A stretch of 64,000 nucleotides of DNA from Mycobacterium sp. KBS0706. Lineage in GTDB: Bacteria > Pseudomonadota > Alphaproteobacteria > DSM-16000 > Inquilinaceae. The notes below the pieces were generated by a model that saw only the letters and a list, made by a program, of their open reading frames with translations, was not told the origin of the DNA and did no database searches. Where the stretch lies: NCBI RefSeq assembly GCF_005938675.2, contig NZ_VCCH02000030.1, positions 21,087 through 85,086 on the forward strand. Reading direction: 5' to 3'. Below are positions 1 through 9,444 of this stretch, in pieces (position 1 is the stretch's first letter; every line of letters starts with the position of its first letter). A program made the position numbers and the translations under genes.

Positions 1-361
1 GATCGAAGACGTCCTTGAGTCGGGGGTGACGCAGAGCCTCTTCCCTGGCGAGAATGCGGCCCAGGACTCCCGAGGACCAAATCGTCTGCTCCGACCCGAC
101 GATGCCGACATTGTATTGGCTATCATCGGACCAGAGCTGGAATGCGAAAGCGACACGATCCTCGGGGGATGCGGCTTCGTTCCAGTCTCCCAAGCCGACG
201 ATCATCTCCGCTCGTGGGTGCCGTGGGCCGCGCGTCAGCATCGCGCGATAGATCGCGAAGGCTTCGCCATCGCGGGACACGAGGCGGACCAGTCGGGTGC
301 TGGGCAGGCCGCAGCAATCGCAAGAGGTGAGAATCGGTTCGGCGAATTCGATCTCGTACAC
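1..361 (-). CDS. Conserved hypothetical protein, 3' end cut off by the window edge
   Basis: The minus strand stays open from a GTG at 361 off the left edge, giving about 120 residues. It begins VYEIEFAEP and soon has a compact S-C-D-C-C-G cysteine cluster that could bind a metal, then an acidic, Trp-containing middle and a charged end (REEALRHPRL). I recall short conserved proteins of unknown function with this plan (beta strand, CDCCG, a later SPEDR-type turn), but assign no role. No ATG lies in frame after the upstream stop near 443; a TTG at 385 is the other start candidate. The overlapping plus-strand ORF has no protein-like features. Confidence 0.6.
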   Translation of the reverse strand, partial: MYEIEFAEPILTSCDCCGLPSTRLVRLVSRDGEAFAIYRAMLTRGPRHPRAEMIVGLGDWNEAASPEDRVAFAFQLWSDDSQYNVGIVGSEQTIWSSGVLGRILAREEALRHPRLKDVFD

Positions 362-459
362 GACGTCCCCCGCGCCATCGGCCAAACATCGCTCGTTGCG
401 GCCGATGGCGCGAGTCCCATCGTGTAGTGCTGTTGCCCTCCGCTAGACCTCCCAAAATG

Positions 460-535
460 TCATGCCCGGGCGTGACCCGGGCATCCGGTAGGTCTCGACG
501 TTTTCTGGATTGCCGGGTCGCGCCCGGCAATGACA
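460..535. repeat. Dispersed palindromic repeat, family A, short copy
   Basis: Two inverted motifs face each other: TGCCCGGGCGTGACCCGGGCA near the left end and TGCCGGGTCGCGCCCGGCA at the right, flanked by TCATG and CAATGACA. The same design recurs at 34576-34663 and 37270-37357 with a longer centre. It sits between the edge gene and the stop of the aldo/keto reductase, so the transcript hairpins may also help terminate transcription. Confidence 0.75.
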
Positions 536-549
536 GGTGGGGCAGGGGG

Positions 550-1476
550 CTACGGCGTGTCCCGCTTCAGGTCCAGCCAGTCGCGCTCGGTCTCGGTCAG
601 GGTGACCGACAGGCCTTCGATGTTGCGGCGGCTCTCGTCGAGCGTGCGCGGGCCGGAGAGAGCGAAGGTGGCGAAGGGCTGCGACAGCACCCAGGCCATG
701 GCGATCTGCACCGGGCTGGTGCTCTTGGCCTCGGCCAAAGCGATGGCGCGGCGGCGCCGCTCGAAATTGTCCTCGGCGTGCCAGGACTTCGCGATCTCCG
801 CCTCCTCGGCCGCCCGGGACGGGTCGCCGCGCTCGGTGAAGAAGCCGCGCGCGGTCGAGGACCAGGCGAACAGCGCCGTGCCGCTCTCCTCCAGGTGGCG
901 CAGCCACTCCGGGTCGCGGGCCGAGACGCAGCCGGCCCAGACCGGCTCGACCATCCGGGCCAGGGCCAGGTTGTTGCTCAGCACCGTGAAGCCGGTCTTG
1001 CCGGTGCGCCTGGCGTAGTCGTTGGCCGCCCGGAACCGCTCCAGGCTCCAGTTCGAGCCGCCGAACACGCCGATCCGGCCCTCGCGGTGCAGCGCGTCGA
1101 GCACGTCGACGAACTCGCCGACCGGCACTTGCGGGTTGTCGCGGTGCAGGAAGTAGATGTCGACGCGGTCGGTGCGCAGCGCCTCCAGGCTCTGCTCCAG
1201 CTGGCCGCGCGCCGCCTCCGGCGTGCAGTTCGGGGTGTGCGCGCCCTTGCCGATCAGGACGATGCTGTCGCGGACACCGCTGTTCGCCAGGTATTCGCCG
1301 AACAGCGCCTCGCAACCGCCGCGCATATAGATCCGGGCGGTGTCGAAGCAGTTGCCGCCGCGCTCGACATAGTCGTCGAACAGCGGCGCCGCCTTCGCCA
1401 GGTCGTCCTGGTTGTCGACGCCCATCACCATCCGGGCCACCGGCTTCGCGACGCCGGGGATCGTGCCGTAGATCAT
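550..1476 (-). CDS. Aldo/keto reductase
   Basis: This 308-residue protein has the aldo/keto reductase catalytic tetrad in order: Asp45 and Tyr50 (FDTARIY), Lys77 (LIGKGAH) and His111 (YFLHRDN). A late SGPRTL segment fits the NADPH-binding end of the TIM barrel. The family reduces aldehydes and ketones, or oxidises alcohols, in the cytoplasm. It is the last gene of the leftward operon, starting 12 bp after the GH42 stop, so it probably acts on the sugar released by that enzyme or a derivative, perhaps as a galactose/aldose dehydrogenase. The substrate is inference; the family call is firm. Confidence 0.85.
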   Translation of the reverse strand: MIYGTIPGVAKPVARMVMGVDNQDDLAKAAPLFDDYVERGGNCFDTARIYMRGGCEALFGEYLANSGVRDSIVLIGKGAHTPNCTPEAARGQLEQSLEALRTDRVDIYFLHRDNPQVPVGEFVDVLDALHREGRIGVFGGSNWSLERFRAANDYARRTGKTGFTVLSNNLALARMVEPVWAGCVSARDPEWLRHLEESGTALFAWSSTARGFFTERGDPSRAAEEAEIAKSWHAEDNFERRRRAIALAEAKSTSPVQIAMAWVLSQPFATFALSGPRTLDESRRNIEGLSVTLTETERDWLDLKRDTP

Positions 1477-1488
1477 CTCTCGCTTCCC

Positions 1489-3429
1489 TTATTCCGTCCG
1501 CCAGCAGGCCACGCCCTGCGGCGGCACCACGGGCCCACCCAGCAGGTAGCGGCCGGCATCCTTCACCGGCGCAGCCCAGTCGGCCTCGCCATAGTTGAAG
1601 GCGAAGGTCAGCCCGCCGCGGCGGCGCAGCCGCACCGCCTCCGGCAGCTCGATCAGGTCCAGCCCGGCGCGGCCCAAGAGGTCGGCGATGACGCCGCGCA
1701 GCAGCGCCGGGTCCGGCCAGCCGGCCAGGTAGGAGCGGCGGCCGTCGCCGACCAGGGCCGGGGCGCCGTCGGCGAAGCTGGCCTGCGCCGGCAGGTCGGT
1801 CTCCAGCCATTCGCGCCAACGGCGGATGGATCCCTTCAGGCCGGCGCCCTCGACCGGCTCCACCAGGTTCGGGCGCAGCGACGCGACCTGGGTGACCTTC
1901 AGCGGCAGCAGCTCCTGCAGCAGGCCCGGCGGCAGCTCATCCGGAATGGAGAAGTCGCGGGTCTTCGACCCGGTGCGCGGGCCGAACAGGATGACGGCGT
2001 CGGTGGCGGCGAAGGCCTGCCGCGCCGCCTCCGACACGGTCGCCAGGCTCGGCACCACCACCGCCTTGTAGCCGGCCAGCGACGCGCCCGGGCGGACCAT
2101 GTCGACATCCAGGCCGAAGCGGCGGATCGCCTCGTACCAGCGGAACACCAGATCGGTGTAGCGGAAGTCGCGGCCCTGCGGCTGGATCCGGGTGATCCAG
2201 GAGGTCTCGTAGTCGAACACCAGCGCCACCGGGGCCTGGCCGGAGGCGGGCAGGGCGCCGAGCTTCGCCAGCTCCTGCCCGACCTGCGTCGCCTCCTGGC
2301 CGCCCACCGAGAGCTTGCGGTCCGGCCGGTTCAGCCCGGCATGCATCTGCTCCTGCGCGAAGGGGCATTGCCGCCAGCGGAAATAGCTGACGACCTCGGC
2401 GCCGTGGGCCAGGGCCTCCCAGCTCCACAGCCGGACCATGCCGGGCTTCGGCACCGGGTTCCAGGCGGCCCAGTTCACCGGCCCGGGCTGCTGCTCCATC
2501 ACCCACCAGCGGCCGCGGCCGACGGCGCGGTAGAGGTCGTGGTTGAACGGCGCCAGGTCGGGGTGCGAGGTGCGGGCCCAGCGCGCCCGCTCGTCATCGT
2601 CGCAGGCGATCTTCTCCAGCGTGCCCAGCGGGTAGCTGTCCCAGGACGCGATGTCGAGGTCCTCGCCGACCGGCCAGTGGTCGAACTCCTGGAAGAAGCC
2701 CATGAAGTTGTGGGTGACGAAACGGCCGGGCGAATGCTCGCGGATGATCTCGACCTGCATCCGGTTGTAGGCGGCGACCTGATCCGAGGCGAAGCGCCAA
2801 TAGTCCAGTCGCGCCGCCGGGTTGGTCTCGGTCACCGCGCCGACCGGGGCGATGATCTCGTCGAAAGCGCCGGCCTCCATCGACCAGAACACGTTGCCCC
2901 AGGCCTGGTTCAGCGCATCCGGCGTCTGGTAGCGGTGGCGCAGCCAGGTGCGGAAGGCGGCGACGTCCTCCGGCCCGTAGGACAGCACGGTGTCGTGGCA
3001 GCCGAATTCGTTGTCGGTCTGCCAGCCGGCGACCGCGTCATGGCTGCCGTAGCGCCGCGCCACTTCCTCGGTGATCCGCGCGCTCTCCTTGAGCCAGGTG
3101 CGGCTGGAGAAGCTGGTGTGCCGGCGCGAGCCGAAGCCGCGGACGCGGCCGTTCTCATCCACCGGCAGAATGTCCGGATGGCGGTCGATCAGCCATTTCG
3201 GCGGCGTCGCCGTCGGCGTGCACATCACCACCTTCAGCCCGGCGGCGCCCAGCGTGTCGATGGCGCGGTCGAGCCAGGCCCAGTCGAAGCGCCCCGGCTC
3301 CGGCTCGATCCGCGACCAGGCGAATTCGGCGATGCGGACGAAGGTGATGCCGACCTCGCGCATCCGGCGGGCATCGTCCTCCCACCACGCTTCGGGCCAG
3401 TGTTCCGGGTAATAGCAGACGCCGAGCAT
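1489..3429 (-). CDS. Beta-galactosidase, glycoside hydrolase family 42
   Basis: The 646-residue protein begins [12 protein letters not shown], the usual GH42 start. The acid/base Glu141 lies in TDNEFG and the nucleophile Glu312 in [11 protein letters not shown], so both catalytic residues are present. The trimerisation and C-terminal beta domains follow, and the length is normal (650-700). GH42 enzymes remove terminal beta-galactosyl residues from small galactosides. No signal peptide is visible, so it should act in the cytoplasm on sugars imported by the transporter encoded just upstream in the operon. The true substrate (lactose, galactan oligomers or a plant galactoside) cannot be read from the sequence. 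Confidence 0.93.
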   Translation of the reverse strand: MLGVCYYPEHWPEAWWEDDARRMREVGITFVRIAEFAWSRIEPEPGRFDWAWLDRAIDTLGAAGLKVVMCTPTATPPKWLIDRHPDILPVDENGRVRGFGSRRHTSFSSRTWLKESARITEEVARRYGSHDAVAGWQTDNEFGCHDTVLSYGPEDVAAFRTWLRHRYQTPDALNQAWGNVFWSMEAGAFDEIIAPVGAVTETNPAARLDYWRFASDQVAAYNRMQVEIIREHSPGRFVTHNFMGFFQEFDHWPVGEDLDIASWDSYPLGTLEKIACDDDERARWARTSHPDLAPFNHDLYRAVGRGRWWVMEQQPGPVNWAAWNPVPKPGMVRLWSWEALAHGAEVVSYFRWRQCPFAQEQMHAGLNRPDRKLSVGGQEATQVGQELAKLGALPASGQAPVALVFDYETSWITRIQPQGRDFRYTDLVFRWYEAIRRFGLDVDMVRPGASLAGYKAVVVPSLATVSEAARQAFAATDAVILFGPRTGSKTRDFSIPDELPPGLLQELLPLKVTQVASLRPNLVEPVEGAGLKGSIRRWREWLETDLPAQASFADGAPALVGDGRRSYLAGWPDPALLRGVIADLLGRAGLDLIELPEAVRLRRRGGLTFAFNYGEADWAAPVKDAGRYLLGGPVVPPQGVACWRTE

Positions 3430-3462
3430 TCGGAAGCCTCGTCGGAAACGGAAGGTGGGGCG

Positions 3463-4308
3463 CTATTTCACGGCGCCGGCGGTGATGCCGGCGACGAAAT
3501 AGCGCTGCAGGAAGATGAAGACGACCAGCATGGGCAGGGTCAGCAGCATGGCCCCGACCATCAGCGCGCCCCAGGGCACGACGTTGAGGCCGATCAGGCT
3601 GCCCAGCGCCACCGGCGCGGTCCGGGCCGCGGACTCGGTCGCGACCAGCAGCGGCCACAGATAGTTGTTCCAGGAGGCGAGGAACAGGATGATCGCCAGC
3701 GCCGCCATGCTGGGCCGGACCAGCGGCAGGGCGATGGTGAAGAAGATCCGGCCCTCACGCGCGCCGTCGATGCGGGCGGCGTCCAACAGCTCCTGCGGCA
3801 GCGACAGGAAGGTCTGGCGCATGAACAGCACGCCAATCGAGTTGAACAGCGGCGGCACGATCACCGCGATCCAGGTGTTCGACAGGCCCAGGTCACGCGC
3901 CACCAGCACGTATTGGGGAATGATCACCACGGCATAGGGCACGGTCAGCGTCGCCACCAGCAGGCTGAAGGTCGCCTGCTTGCCGACGAACTGGAAGCGG
4001 GCGAAGGCGTAGCCGGCCATGCTGGTCAACATCAGCGACAGCGCCGCCGAGACGATGGCGATGCCGATCGAGTTCAGCATCGCCCGGCCGAAGCTGGCCG
4101 TGTCGTCGAGGAAGGCGAGGTTCGTGAAGAAGTTGTCGCCGGGGGTCAGCGGCAGCTCCGGCGAGAAGATGGCGTAGTCCGGCAGGGTGGAGAAGATCAC
4201 CATGAGATAGAGCGGCGCCAGCCACAGCAGCGCCACGGGTGCCATGCCCCCGGTCAGGAGCAGGGTTCCCCAGCGCCGGCGCGATCCGATCGAGCGGGGC
4301 ATCGCCAT
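3463..4308 (-). CDS. Carbohydrate ABC transporter permease, MalG type
   Basis: This 281-residue inner-membrane protein has about six hydrophobic segments and the EAA loop that contacts the ATPase (ELLDAARIDGA...ALPLVRP, roughly residues 185-210). It ends near the membrane, as MalG/UgpE proteins do. With the 4314-5267 permease it should form the channel for a sugar delivered by the 5267-6577 binding protein. No ATPase gene lies in the operon, so a shared MsmK/UgpC-type ATPase elsewhere is likely. Only 5 bp separate it from the upstream permease gene. Confidence 0.9.
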   Translation of the reverse strand: MAMPRSIGSRRRWGTLLLTGGMAPVALLWLAPLYLMVIFSTLPDYAIFSPELPLTPGDNFFTNLAFLDDTASFGRAMLNSIGIAIVSAALSLMLTSMAGYAFARFQFVGKQATFSLLVATLTVPYAVVIIPQYVLVARDLGLSNTWIAVIVPPLFNSIGVLFMRQTFLSLPQELLDAARIDGAREGRIFFTIALPLVRPSMAALAIILFLASWNNYLWPLLVATESAARTAPVALGSLIGLNVVPWGALMVGAMLLTLPMLVVFIFLQRYFVAGITAGAVK

Positions 4309-4313
4309 CCTCC

Positions 4314-5267
4314 TCAGGCCTTCCGGCCGCGGGTGAGCACGAGGTTGAGCGCCGCCATCACCGCCGCCATGCCGGCGATGGTGTAGGCGATCGCCGCGGC
4401 GTAGCCGAAGTTCAGGCTGACGAAGCCCTGCTTGTAGAGATAGGTGCCGAGCGTCTCGGTGGCGCCGCCCGGGCCGCCGCGGTCGGTGATCAGCCAGGGC
4501 TCGGTGAACAGCTGCATGGTGCCGATGATCGACAGCACCAGGCAGAAGATCACGATCGGCTTCAACAGCGGCAGGGTGATGCGGAAGAAGCGGTCAGCCG
4601 GCGATGCACCGTCGATCGCCGCCGCCTCGTACAGGTCGCGCGGGATCGACTGCAGCCCGGCCAGCAGGATGATGGCGTTGTAGCCGGTCCAGCGCCAGGT
4701 CACCGCCACCATGATCGTGGCCATGGCGGCGTTCGGGTCCTTCAGCCAGTCGATCGGGGCCAGGCCCAGCGCCGCCAGGCCGTGGTTGACGGCGCCGAAC
4801 TGGCCGTTGAACAGCAGCCGGAACACCACCGAATAGGCGACATCGCTGACCACCACCGGCGCGAAGAAGGCGAAGCGGTAGATCGGCCGCAGCTTCAACA
4901 GCGGCGAGTTCAAGGCCACGGCCAGCAGCGTGGCCAGGGTCAGCATCACCGGCACCTGGATCACCAGGATGATCAGCGTGTTCTTCAGCGCCTCCTGAAA
5001 GGCGCGGTCGACCAGCAGGCGCCGCCAGTTGATCGCCATGTTCCAGGCCCAGGGATTGACCCGCGTGTTCTGCAGCGACAGCAGCGCCGAATCGATGATC
5101 GGCCAGCACCAGAACACGGCGAAGACGAGCAGATAGGGCAGCAGGAACCAGTATGGCGCCAGCGCATGGCGCCGGCGCCGCCACCCGACGCTGGCCTCCG
5201 AGGGGGCGGCGGCTGGGGCCCCGCGTGTCCGCGGGGCCTGGAGGCCGGCTCGGGTGGCGGTTCCCAT
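4314..5267 (-). CDS. Carbohydrate ABC transporter permease, MalF type
   Basis: The 317-residue membrane protein has a charged N-terminal tail, about six membrane spans and an EAA loop (LYEAAAIDGASPADRFFRI followed by TLPLLKP, around residues 215-240). It pairs with the MalG-type permease downstream. Its ATG overlaps the stop of the binding-protein gene by one base, so the two are translationally linked. The family imports mono- and oligosaccharides; the neighbouring GH42 gene points to a galactoside. Confidence 0.9.
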   Translation of the reverse strand: MGTATRAGLQAPRTRGAPAAAPSEASVGWRRRRHALAPYWFLLPYLLVFAVFWCWPIIDSALLSLQNTRVNPWAWNMAINWRRLLVDRAFQEALKNTLIILVIQVPVMLTLATLLAVALNSPLLKLRPIYRFAFFAPVVVSDVAYSVVFRLLFNGQFGAVNHGLAALGLAPIDWLKDPNAAMATIMVAVTWRWTGYNAIILLAGLQSIPRDLYEAAAIDGASPADRFFRITLPLLKPIVIFCLVLSIIGTMQLFTEPWLITDRGGPGGATETLGTYLYKQGFVSLNFGYAAAIAYTIAGMAAVMAALNLVLTRGRKA

Positions 5268-6577
5268 TACTCGGCGACCGGCAGGCCGGTGGCGGCGGAG
5301 ATCTGCTCGGCTGCCTCGTCCAGGGTCTCCTTGGCGGATTTCGAGCCGCCCTTCAGATAGGCCAGCAGGATGCCGTCAGCGATGTTGTCGGCCTCGGCGA
5401 AATACTGGGTGCCGCGGGCCGGCTTGATCTGCGACAGGGTGTTCAGCACCACCTCCCAGATCTTCTGGCCGCCCCAATAGGGCTGCGCCTGCTGGACATA
5501 GGGATCATTGACCGCGTCGGGCAGGGTCGGCACCAGGCCCGAGGCCTTGAGCTGGGTGATCTGGCTGTCCGGCCGGCCGAGCGCGAAGTTGATGAAGGCC
5601 AGCGCCGCCTGCGGGTTCTTCGAGGATGCCGGGATGGCCAGCGACGAGCCGCCGATATTGGCGGCACGGTTGCCGCCGGACTCGAAGGCCGGCAACTGGA
5701 AGATGCCCCACTTCCCGCTCAGCTCCGGCGCATTGCCGCGGACCGAGCCCTCGTACCAGGCGCCGTAGACCGAGCTGGCCAGCCGGTTGGCCTTGATCGC
5801 CTGCAGGCTGCCGTCCCAGTCGCCATCCATGAACAGCCCGGCATCGGAAATCTTCTTCACCGTCTCCAGCGCCTGGACGCAGCCGGGCTGGCTGACCGTG
5901 ACGTTTTCGCCCGTCTCGTCGAAATAGGCGCAGCCGGCCTGGTTGGCGAGGATCCGGAACCAGGTTGTGCTGGTGCCGCCGCTGTTGAAGGACAGGAACT
6001 TGACGTCGGCCCCGGCCTTGGCCTGCACGGCCTTGCCGGCGGCGACGAAATCGTCCCAGGTCGCGATCTTGGCCGGGTCGACGCCGGCGGCCTCATACAT
6101 GTCGCGGCGATAAAACACCACGGCCGGCCCGGAATCCCAGGGCATGGCGTAGATCTTGTCGCCGACGGTCAGCTCCGCCAGCTTGAATTTCGGGAATTTG
6201 GCGAGGAGGTCGGCCTCCTTGGCGTCGAGCGACTTCAGGTCCAGGAAGCAGTCCGGGAAGCGGGCCCAGAACACCTCGGACTCATGGTTCTCGACCGAAT
6301 AGACGTCCGGCATGTTGATGCCGCCGGCCGAGCAGCCGGCGAGGCCGCGGTCATAGACCGGCTGGTTGCCCAGGTCCTCGACCGTCACCTTGACGTTCGG
6401 ATAGGCCTTGTTGAAGTCGGGCACCACGGCCTTCAGGGCCGTCGCCGCTACGTTCCAGCTCCAGACGGTGATCTCGCCCTTCACATCCGACTGCGCCATC
6501 GCCGGTGCCGTCAGGGCTAAGACGGCCGCTCCGGCCAAGCCGGACATCATGCCGGCGATCCTGCCTAGTCCACTCAT
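5267..6577 (-). CDS. Extracellular sugar-binding protein, family 1
   Basis: The 436-residue protein starts with a signal peptide (hydrophobic core GLAGAAVLALTAPAMA, cleavage near residue 28), then the family-1 opening ITVWSWNV. YRRDMYEAAGVDPAKIATWDDF and MDGDWDGSLQAIKANR segments are typical of sugar binding proteins. It should capture the substrate in the periplasm and hand it to the MalF/MalG pair. It is the first gene of the leftward operon, so the promoter lies in the 171-bp gap shared with the divergent AraC gene. The ligand is inferred only from the GH42 neighbour. Confidence 0.9.
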   Translation of the reverse strand: MSGLGRIAGMMSGLAGAAVLALTAPAMAQSDVKGEITVWSWNVAATALKAVVPDFNKAYPNVKVTVEDLGNQPVYDRGLAGCSAGGINMPDVYSVENHESEVFWARFPDCFLDLKSLDAKEADLLAKFPKFKLAELTVGDKIYAMPWDSGPAVVFYRRDMYEAAGVDPAKIATWDDFVAAGKAVQAKAGADVKFLSFNSGGTSTTWFRILANQAGCAYFDETGENVTVSQPGCVQALETVKKISDAGLFMDGDWDGSLQAIKANRLASSVYGAWYEGSVRGNAPELSGKWGIFQLPAFESGGNRAANIGGSSLAIPASSKNPQAALAFINFALGRPDSQITQLKASGLVPTLPDAVNDPYVQQAQPYWGGQKIWEVVLNTLSQIKPARGTQYFAEADNIADGILLAYLKGGSKSAKETLDEAAEQISAATGLPVAE

Positions 6578-6703
6578 CAGGGTCCTCCCTCGGTTTGGCC
6601 TCGTGTTCCGACGGACGGGTCCGGCCTGCCAGAGGTGGGACCCCTCGTCTCGGAGCTTATCGTCGCCTTGTGCCGGGAGTATGAATCCGATGGTTTCCGC
6701 ATG

Positions 6704-6722
6704 TCGTCCCGATCAGGGACGA
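6704..6722. promoter_or_regulatory. Inverted repeat in the AraC / sugar-operon divergent region
   Basis: Perfect 7-bp arms, TCGTCCC and GGGACGA, are separated by GATCA. The site is 27 bp before the AraC start in the shared intergenic region, so it may be a regulator site for either operon or a short leader hairpin. AraC proteins more often bind direct repeats, so the assignment is tentative. Confidence 0.35.
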
Positions 6723-6748
6723 ATTCTTCCGGGATCCTAAGGTGAGCA

Positions 6749-7609
6749 ATGAGCCGAGCCTCGACTGCGCGCATACCGAGACTGCCGGGCCTGTCTGAGC
6801 GGATCGTCAGCGCCGACACGCGGCGCGAGGTTCTGGTGATGCGGCGGGCGCACCAGCACAGCCAGATCGAGCTGAACCTGATGCTGGAGGGTGCGGCGAC
6901 CTATCTGTTCAACGGAAAGCGGGTGACCATCGGCGCCGGCGACTTCGTGTTCTTCTGGGGCGCGATCCCGCACCAGACCATCGAGGCGTCGAGCCCGGCC
7001 AGCTTCGTCTGCCTGTACCTGCCGATCGAGATGTTCCTCAGCGCGGCGCTGGGGCCGCGGCTGAAAAGCGCTGTGCTGGGCGGCGGCATGATCGGCGACC
7101 GGGCGCCGCTGCCCTTCGACGCCGCCCAGTTCGAGCATTGGCATGCCGAGCTGAACCGCGGCGACGACCGGATCACCGCCCTGGTGCGGCAGGAGATCGA
7201 GCAGCGGCTGCGGCGCAGCGACCTGTGCGGCTGGGAGGTGCTGAGCGACACCGGCGACGGCGCCGCCGCCTCCGAGGGCCGGCACGCCAAGGTCTGGGCC
7301 ATGGCCGGGTTCATCGCCGCCCATGCCAGCGAGCCGATCTCGGTGTCCGACGTGGCGGCGTCAGTGTGCCTGCATCCGAACTATGCCATGGCCATCTTCC
7401 GCGAGGCGCTGGGCCTGAGCATCGGCGGCTATCTCACCCGCCAGCGCCTGTACGTGGCGCAGGCGCTGCTACTGTCGACCGACACCGACATCGTCACCAT
7501 CGCCTTCGAGGCTGGCTTCGGCTCGGTGTCGCGCTTCTATGAGGCGTTCAGCCGCCACTTCGCCATGCCGCCCCGCCAGTTCCGCATCCTCTACCGCGGC
7601 GGCGGGTGA
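6749..7609 (+). CDS. AraC family transcriptional regulator
   Basis: The 286-residue protein has an N-terminal cupin-type sensing half (HQHSQIELNLMLEGAATYLF, GDFVFFWGAIPHQ) and a C-terminal double helix-turn-helix from about residue 190, containing SVSDVAASVCLHPNYAMAIF and the family signature around AFEAGFGSVSRFYEAF. This MelR/RhaS-like plan senses a small sugar and activates transport genes. It is divergent from the GH42/ABC operon, its most likely target. The ORF start fits a regulator of normal length. Confidence 0.9.
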   Translation: MSRASTARIPRLPGLSERIVSADTRREVLVMRRAHQHSQIELNLMLEGAATYLFNGKRVTIGAGDFVFFWGAIPHQTIEASSPASFVCLYLPIEMFLSAALGPRLKSAVLGGGMIGDRAPLPFDAAQFEHWHAELNRGDDRITALVRQEIEQRLRRSDLCGWEVLSDTGDGAAASEGRHAKVWAMAGFIAAHASEPISVSDVAASVCLHPNYAMAIFREALGLSIGGYLTRQRLYVAQALLLSTDTDIVTIAFEAGFGSVSRFYEAFSRHFAMPPRQFRILYRGGG

Positions 7610-7610
7610 G

Positions 7611-7633
7611 GGGGCGGGAACCCGTCCCGCCCC
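7611..7633. terminator. Bidirectional hairpin between convergent genes
   Basis: Perfect 9-bp arms GGGGCGGGA and TCCCGCCCC with a 5-nt loop lie directly after the AraC stop and before the SDR stop. There is no long T run on either side, so it is a strong hairpin but not a textbook intrinsic terminator. Confidence 0.6.
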
Positions 7634-7640
7634 TGGGCAA

Positions 7641-8405
7641 TCACCCCCGCGCGATCGAGATGCCGCCATCGACCAGCGAGGCGGTGCCGGTGACGAAGGA
7701 GGCATCGTCCGACGCCAGGTACAGGACGGAGCGGGCGATCTCCTCCGGCGTGCCGGCGCGCTTCAGCGCGTGCAGGCTGCTCAGATGGTCCCGCGCCTCC
7801 GGCGTGGCGTTCGCCGTGCGATACATGGCGGTGTCGACGGCGCCGGGCAGCACCGCGTTGACGCGGATGCCCTGTGGCCCGAACTCGGCGGCCAGCGCCT
7901 GGGTCAGGCCGATCAGGCCGGACTTGCTGGCGGCATAAGCGGCGACACCGGGGAAAGAGAAGGTGTGGCCGACGAAGGTCGAGGTGAAGATCACCGACCC
8001 ACCGCCGTGCTTCGCCATCTCGGCGACCTGATGCTTGGCGCCCAGGAAGGCGCCGGTCAGGTTGATGGCGATCGTGTCGTTCCACCCGGCCTCGGAGACG
8101 CCGATGCTGGCCCCGGTCTCGCCGAGCGTGCCGGCGTTGTTGAAGGCGATGTCCAGCCGGCCGAAGCGCTCGGCCGCGAGCGCAACCAGTGCCTTGGCAT
8201 AGTCCTCCGAGCGGACATCGCCGGCCAGCGCCACGGCTTGGCCGCCCGTTGCCTCGATCTCGGCGACGAGGTTCGCAAGCTCGGCCTCGCGACGGGCGCC
8301 GAGCACCAGCTTTGCGCCTTCCGCGGCGAACAGAAGGGCGGTGGCCCGGCCGATGCCGGCACTGGCGCCGGTGATGATCGCGACCTTGGTTTCCAAACGA
8401 CGCAT
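7641..8405 (-). CDS. Short-chain dehydrogenase/reductase
   Basis: The 254-residue Rossmann protein carries the classical SDR set: TGASAGIG at 12-19, NNAG at 89-92, Ser142, Tyr157 and Lys161 (YAASK). It ends in VDGGIS as usual. It oxidises or reduces a small alcohol or carbonyl with NAD(P)(H). The LysR gene at 8533 is divergent 127 bp away and probably controls it, the common arrangement for inducible SDR genes responding to quinones or aldehydes. The substrate is unknown. Confidence 0.88.
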   Translation of the reverse strand: MRRLETKVAIITGASAGIGRATALLFAAEGAKLVLGARREAELANLVAEIEATGGQAVALAGDVRSEDYAKALVALAAERFGRLDIAFNNAGTLGETGASIGVSEAGWNDTIAINLTGAFLGAKHQVAEMAKHGGGSVIFTSTFVGHTFSFPGVAAYAASKSGLIGLTQALAAEFGPQGIRVNAVLPGAVDTAMYRTANATPEARDHLSSLHALKRAGTPEEIARSVLYLASDDASFVTGTASLVDGGISIARG

Positions 8406-8504
8406 CTTGGGATCTCCTGGATCGAGGCGGGCCCGACGCCCGCCGTCGACTTCGAAGATATGTCGCAGGAAAGCTGGGAAGAAGGGAACGATCCTGATAG
8501 GATT

Positions 8505-8521
8505 ATTCAGCTTTGCTGAAT
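8505..8521. promoter_or_regulatory. 17-bp palindrome, probable LysR binding site
   Basis: ATTCAGC-TTT-GCTGAAT is a perfect palindrome 11 bp before the LysR ATG, inside the SDR/LysR divergent region. LysR proteins usually bind dyads of this spacing in the shared promoter, so it is a good candidate for autoregulation and control of the SDR. Confidence 0.55.
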
Positions 8522-8532
8522 GATTGGCGTCG

Positions 8533-9444
8533 ATGGACCGGCTGCGCGCCTATGAGATCTTCGCCGCGGTGGTGGCCAAGGGCAGCTTCACCCGTGCCGC
8601 CGATGCGCTCGACACCTCGCCGGCCAATGTCACCCGCTATGTCAACGAGCTGGAGGCGCATCTCGCCGTCCGCCTGCTCAACCGCAGCTCGCGCCGGCTG
8701 TCGCTGACCGAGGCGGGGCAGGCGCTGGCCGAGCGGGCGCGGGCGATCCTGGACGAGGTGGCGGAGACCGAGGCGATCGCCTCCTCCGCCGCGCTCAGCC
8801 CGCGAGGGCGGCTGCGCGTCAACGTGCCGGTCAGCTTCGGCATCCTGCATCTGGCGCCGCTGTGGCCGCGCTTCCTGGCGCGGCATCCGGAGATCGAACT
8901 CGATGTCGATTTGGTCGACCGCGTCGTCGACCTGGTGGGCGAGGGATACGATCTGGCGGTCCGGATCTCCCGCACTGGCTCCCAGGCGCTGGTCGCGCGC
9001 CGGTTCGCCACCTCGCGCAACATCGTCTGCGCCTCGCCCGACTACATCGCCCGCCGCGGCGTGCCGGCGGTGCCGGCCGACCTGCTGAATCACGACTGCA
9101 TCGGCTACAGCGGCGCCGCGACCCTCGACGAATGGCATCTGGCCGACGATTCCGGCCGGCCGCATGCGGTGAAGGTGCCCTGCGTCATGCACAGCAGCAA
9201 CGGCGACACCGTTCGCGCCGCGGCGCTGGCGGGGCTCGGCATCATCTGGCAGCCGACCTTCCTGATCGGCGGCGACCTGCGGCAGGGCCGGCTGGTGCCG
9301 CTGCTGCCCGGCTACCGGATGGCCGACATCGACGTTCTGGCGGTGTATCCCAGCCGGCGCTATCTCAGCGCCAAGGTTCGCGTCATGGTCGACTTCCTGG
9401 CCGAGTCCTTCCGCGGTGTCCCACCCTGGGACCGCGGCTCATGA
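8533..9444 (+). CDS. LysR family transcriptional regulator
   Basis: The 303-residue protein opens with MDRLRAYEIFAAVVAKGSF, the LysR helix-turn-helix (residues 1-60, with RLLNRSSRRLSLTEAG closing it), then a LysR substrate-binding fold from about residue 90. It is of the CrgA/DmlR-like branch (AYEIFAAVVAKGSFTRAA). I chose the ATG at 8533 over a TTG at 8524 because it gives the normal LysR start. It is divergent from the SDR and convergent, with no gap, with the dioxygenase gene. Confidence 0.9.
   Translation: MDRLRAYEIFAAVVAKGSFTRAADALDTSPANVTRYVNELEAHLAVRLLNRSSRRLSLTEAGQALAERARAILDEVAETEAIASSAALSPRGRLRVNVPVSFGILHLAPLWPRFLARHPEIELDVDLVDRVVDLVGEGYDLAVRISRTGSQALVARRFATSRNIVCASPDYIARRGVPAVPADLLNHDCIGYSGAATLDEWHLADDSGRPHAVKVPCVMHSSNGDTVRAAALAGLGIIWQPTFLIGGDLRQGRLVPLLPGYRMADIDVLAVYPSRRYLSAKVRVMVDFLAESFRGVPPWDRGS

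Noticed and set aside
427..4386. A 1319-codon open frame on the plus strand opposite the sugar operon.
   Set aside because: It is rich in Arg/Gly/Ala/Gln/His with no fold or motif, and lies antisense to three well-supported genes. High G+C empties the opposite strand of stops.
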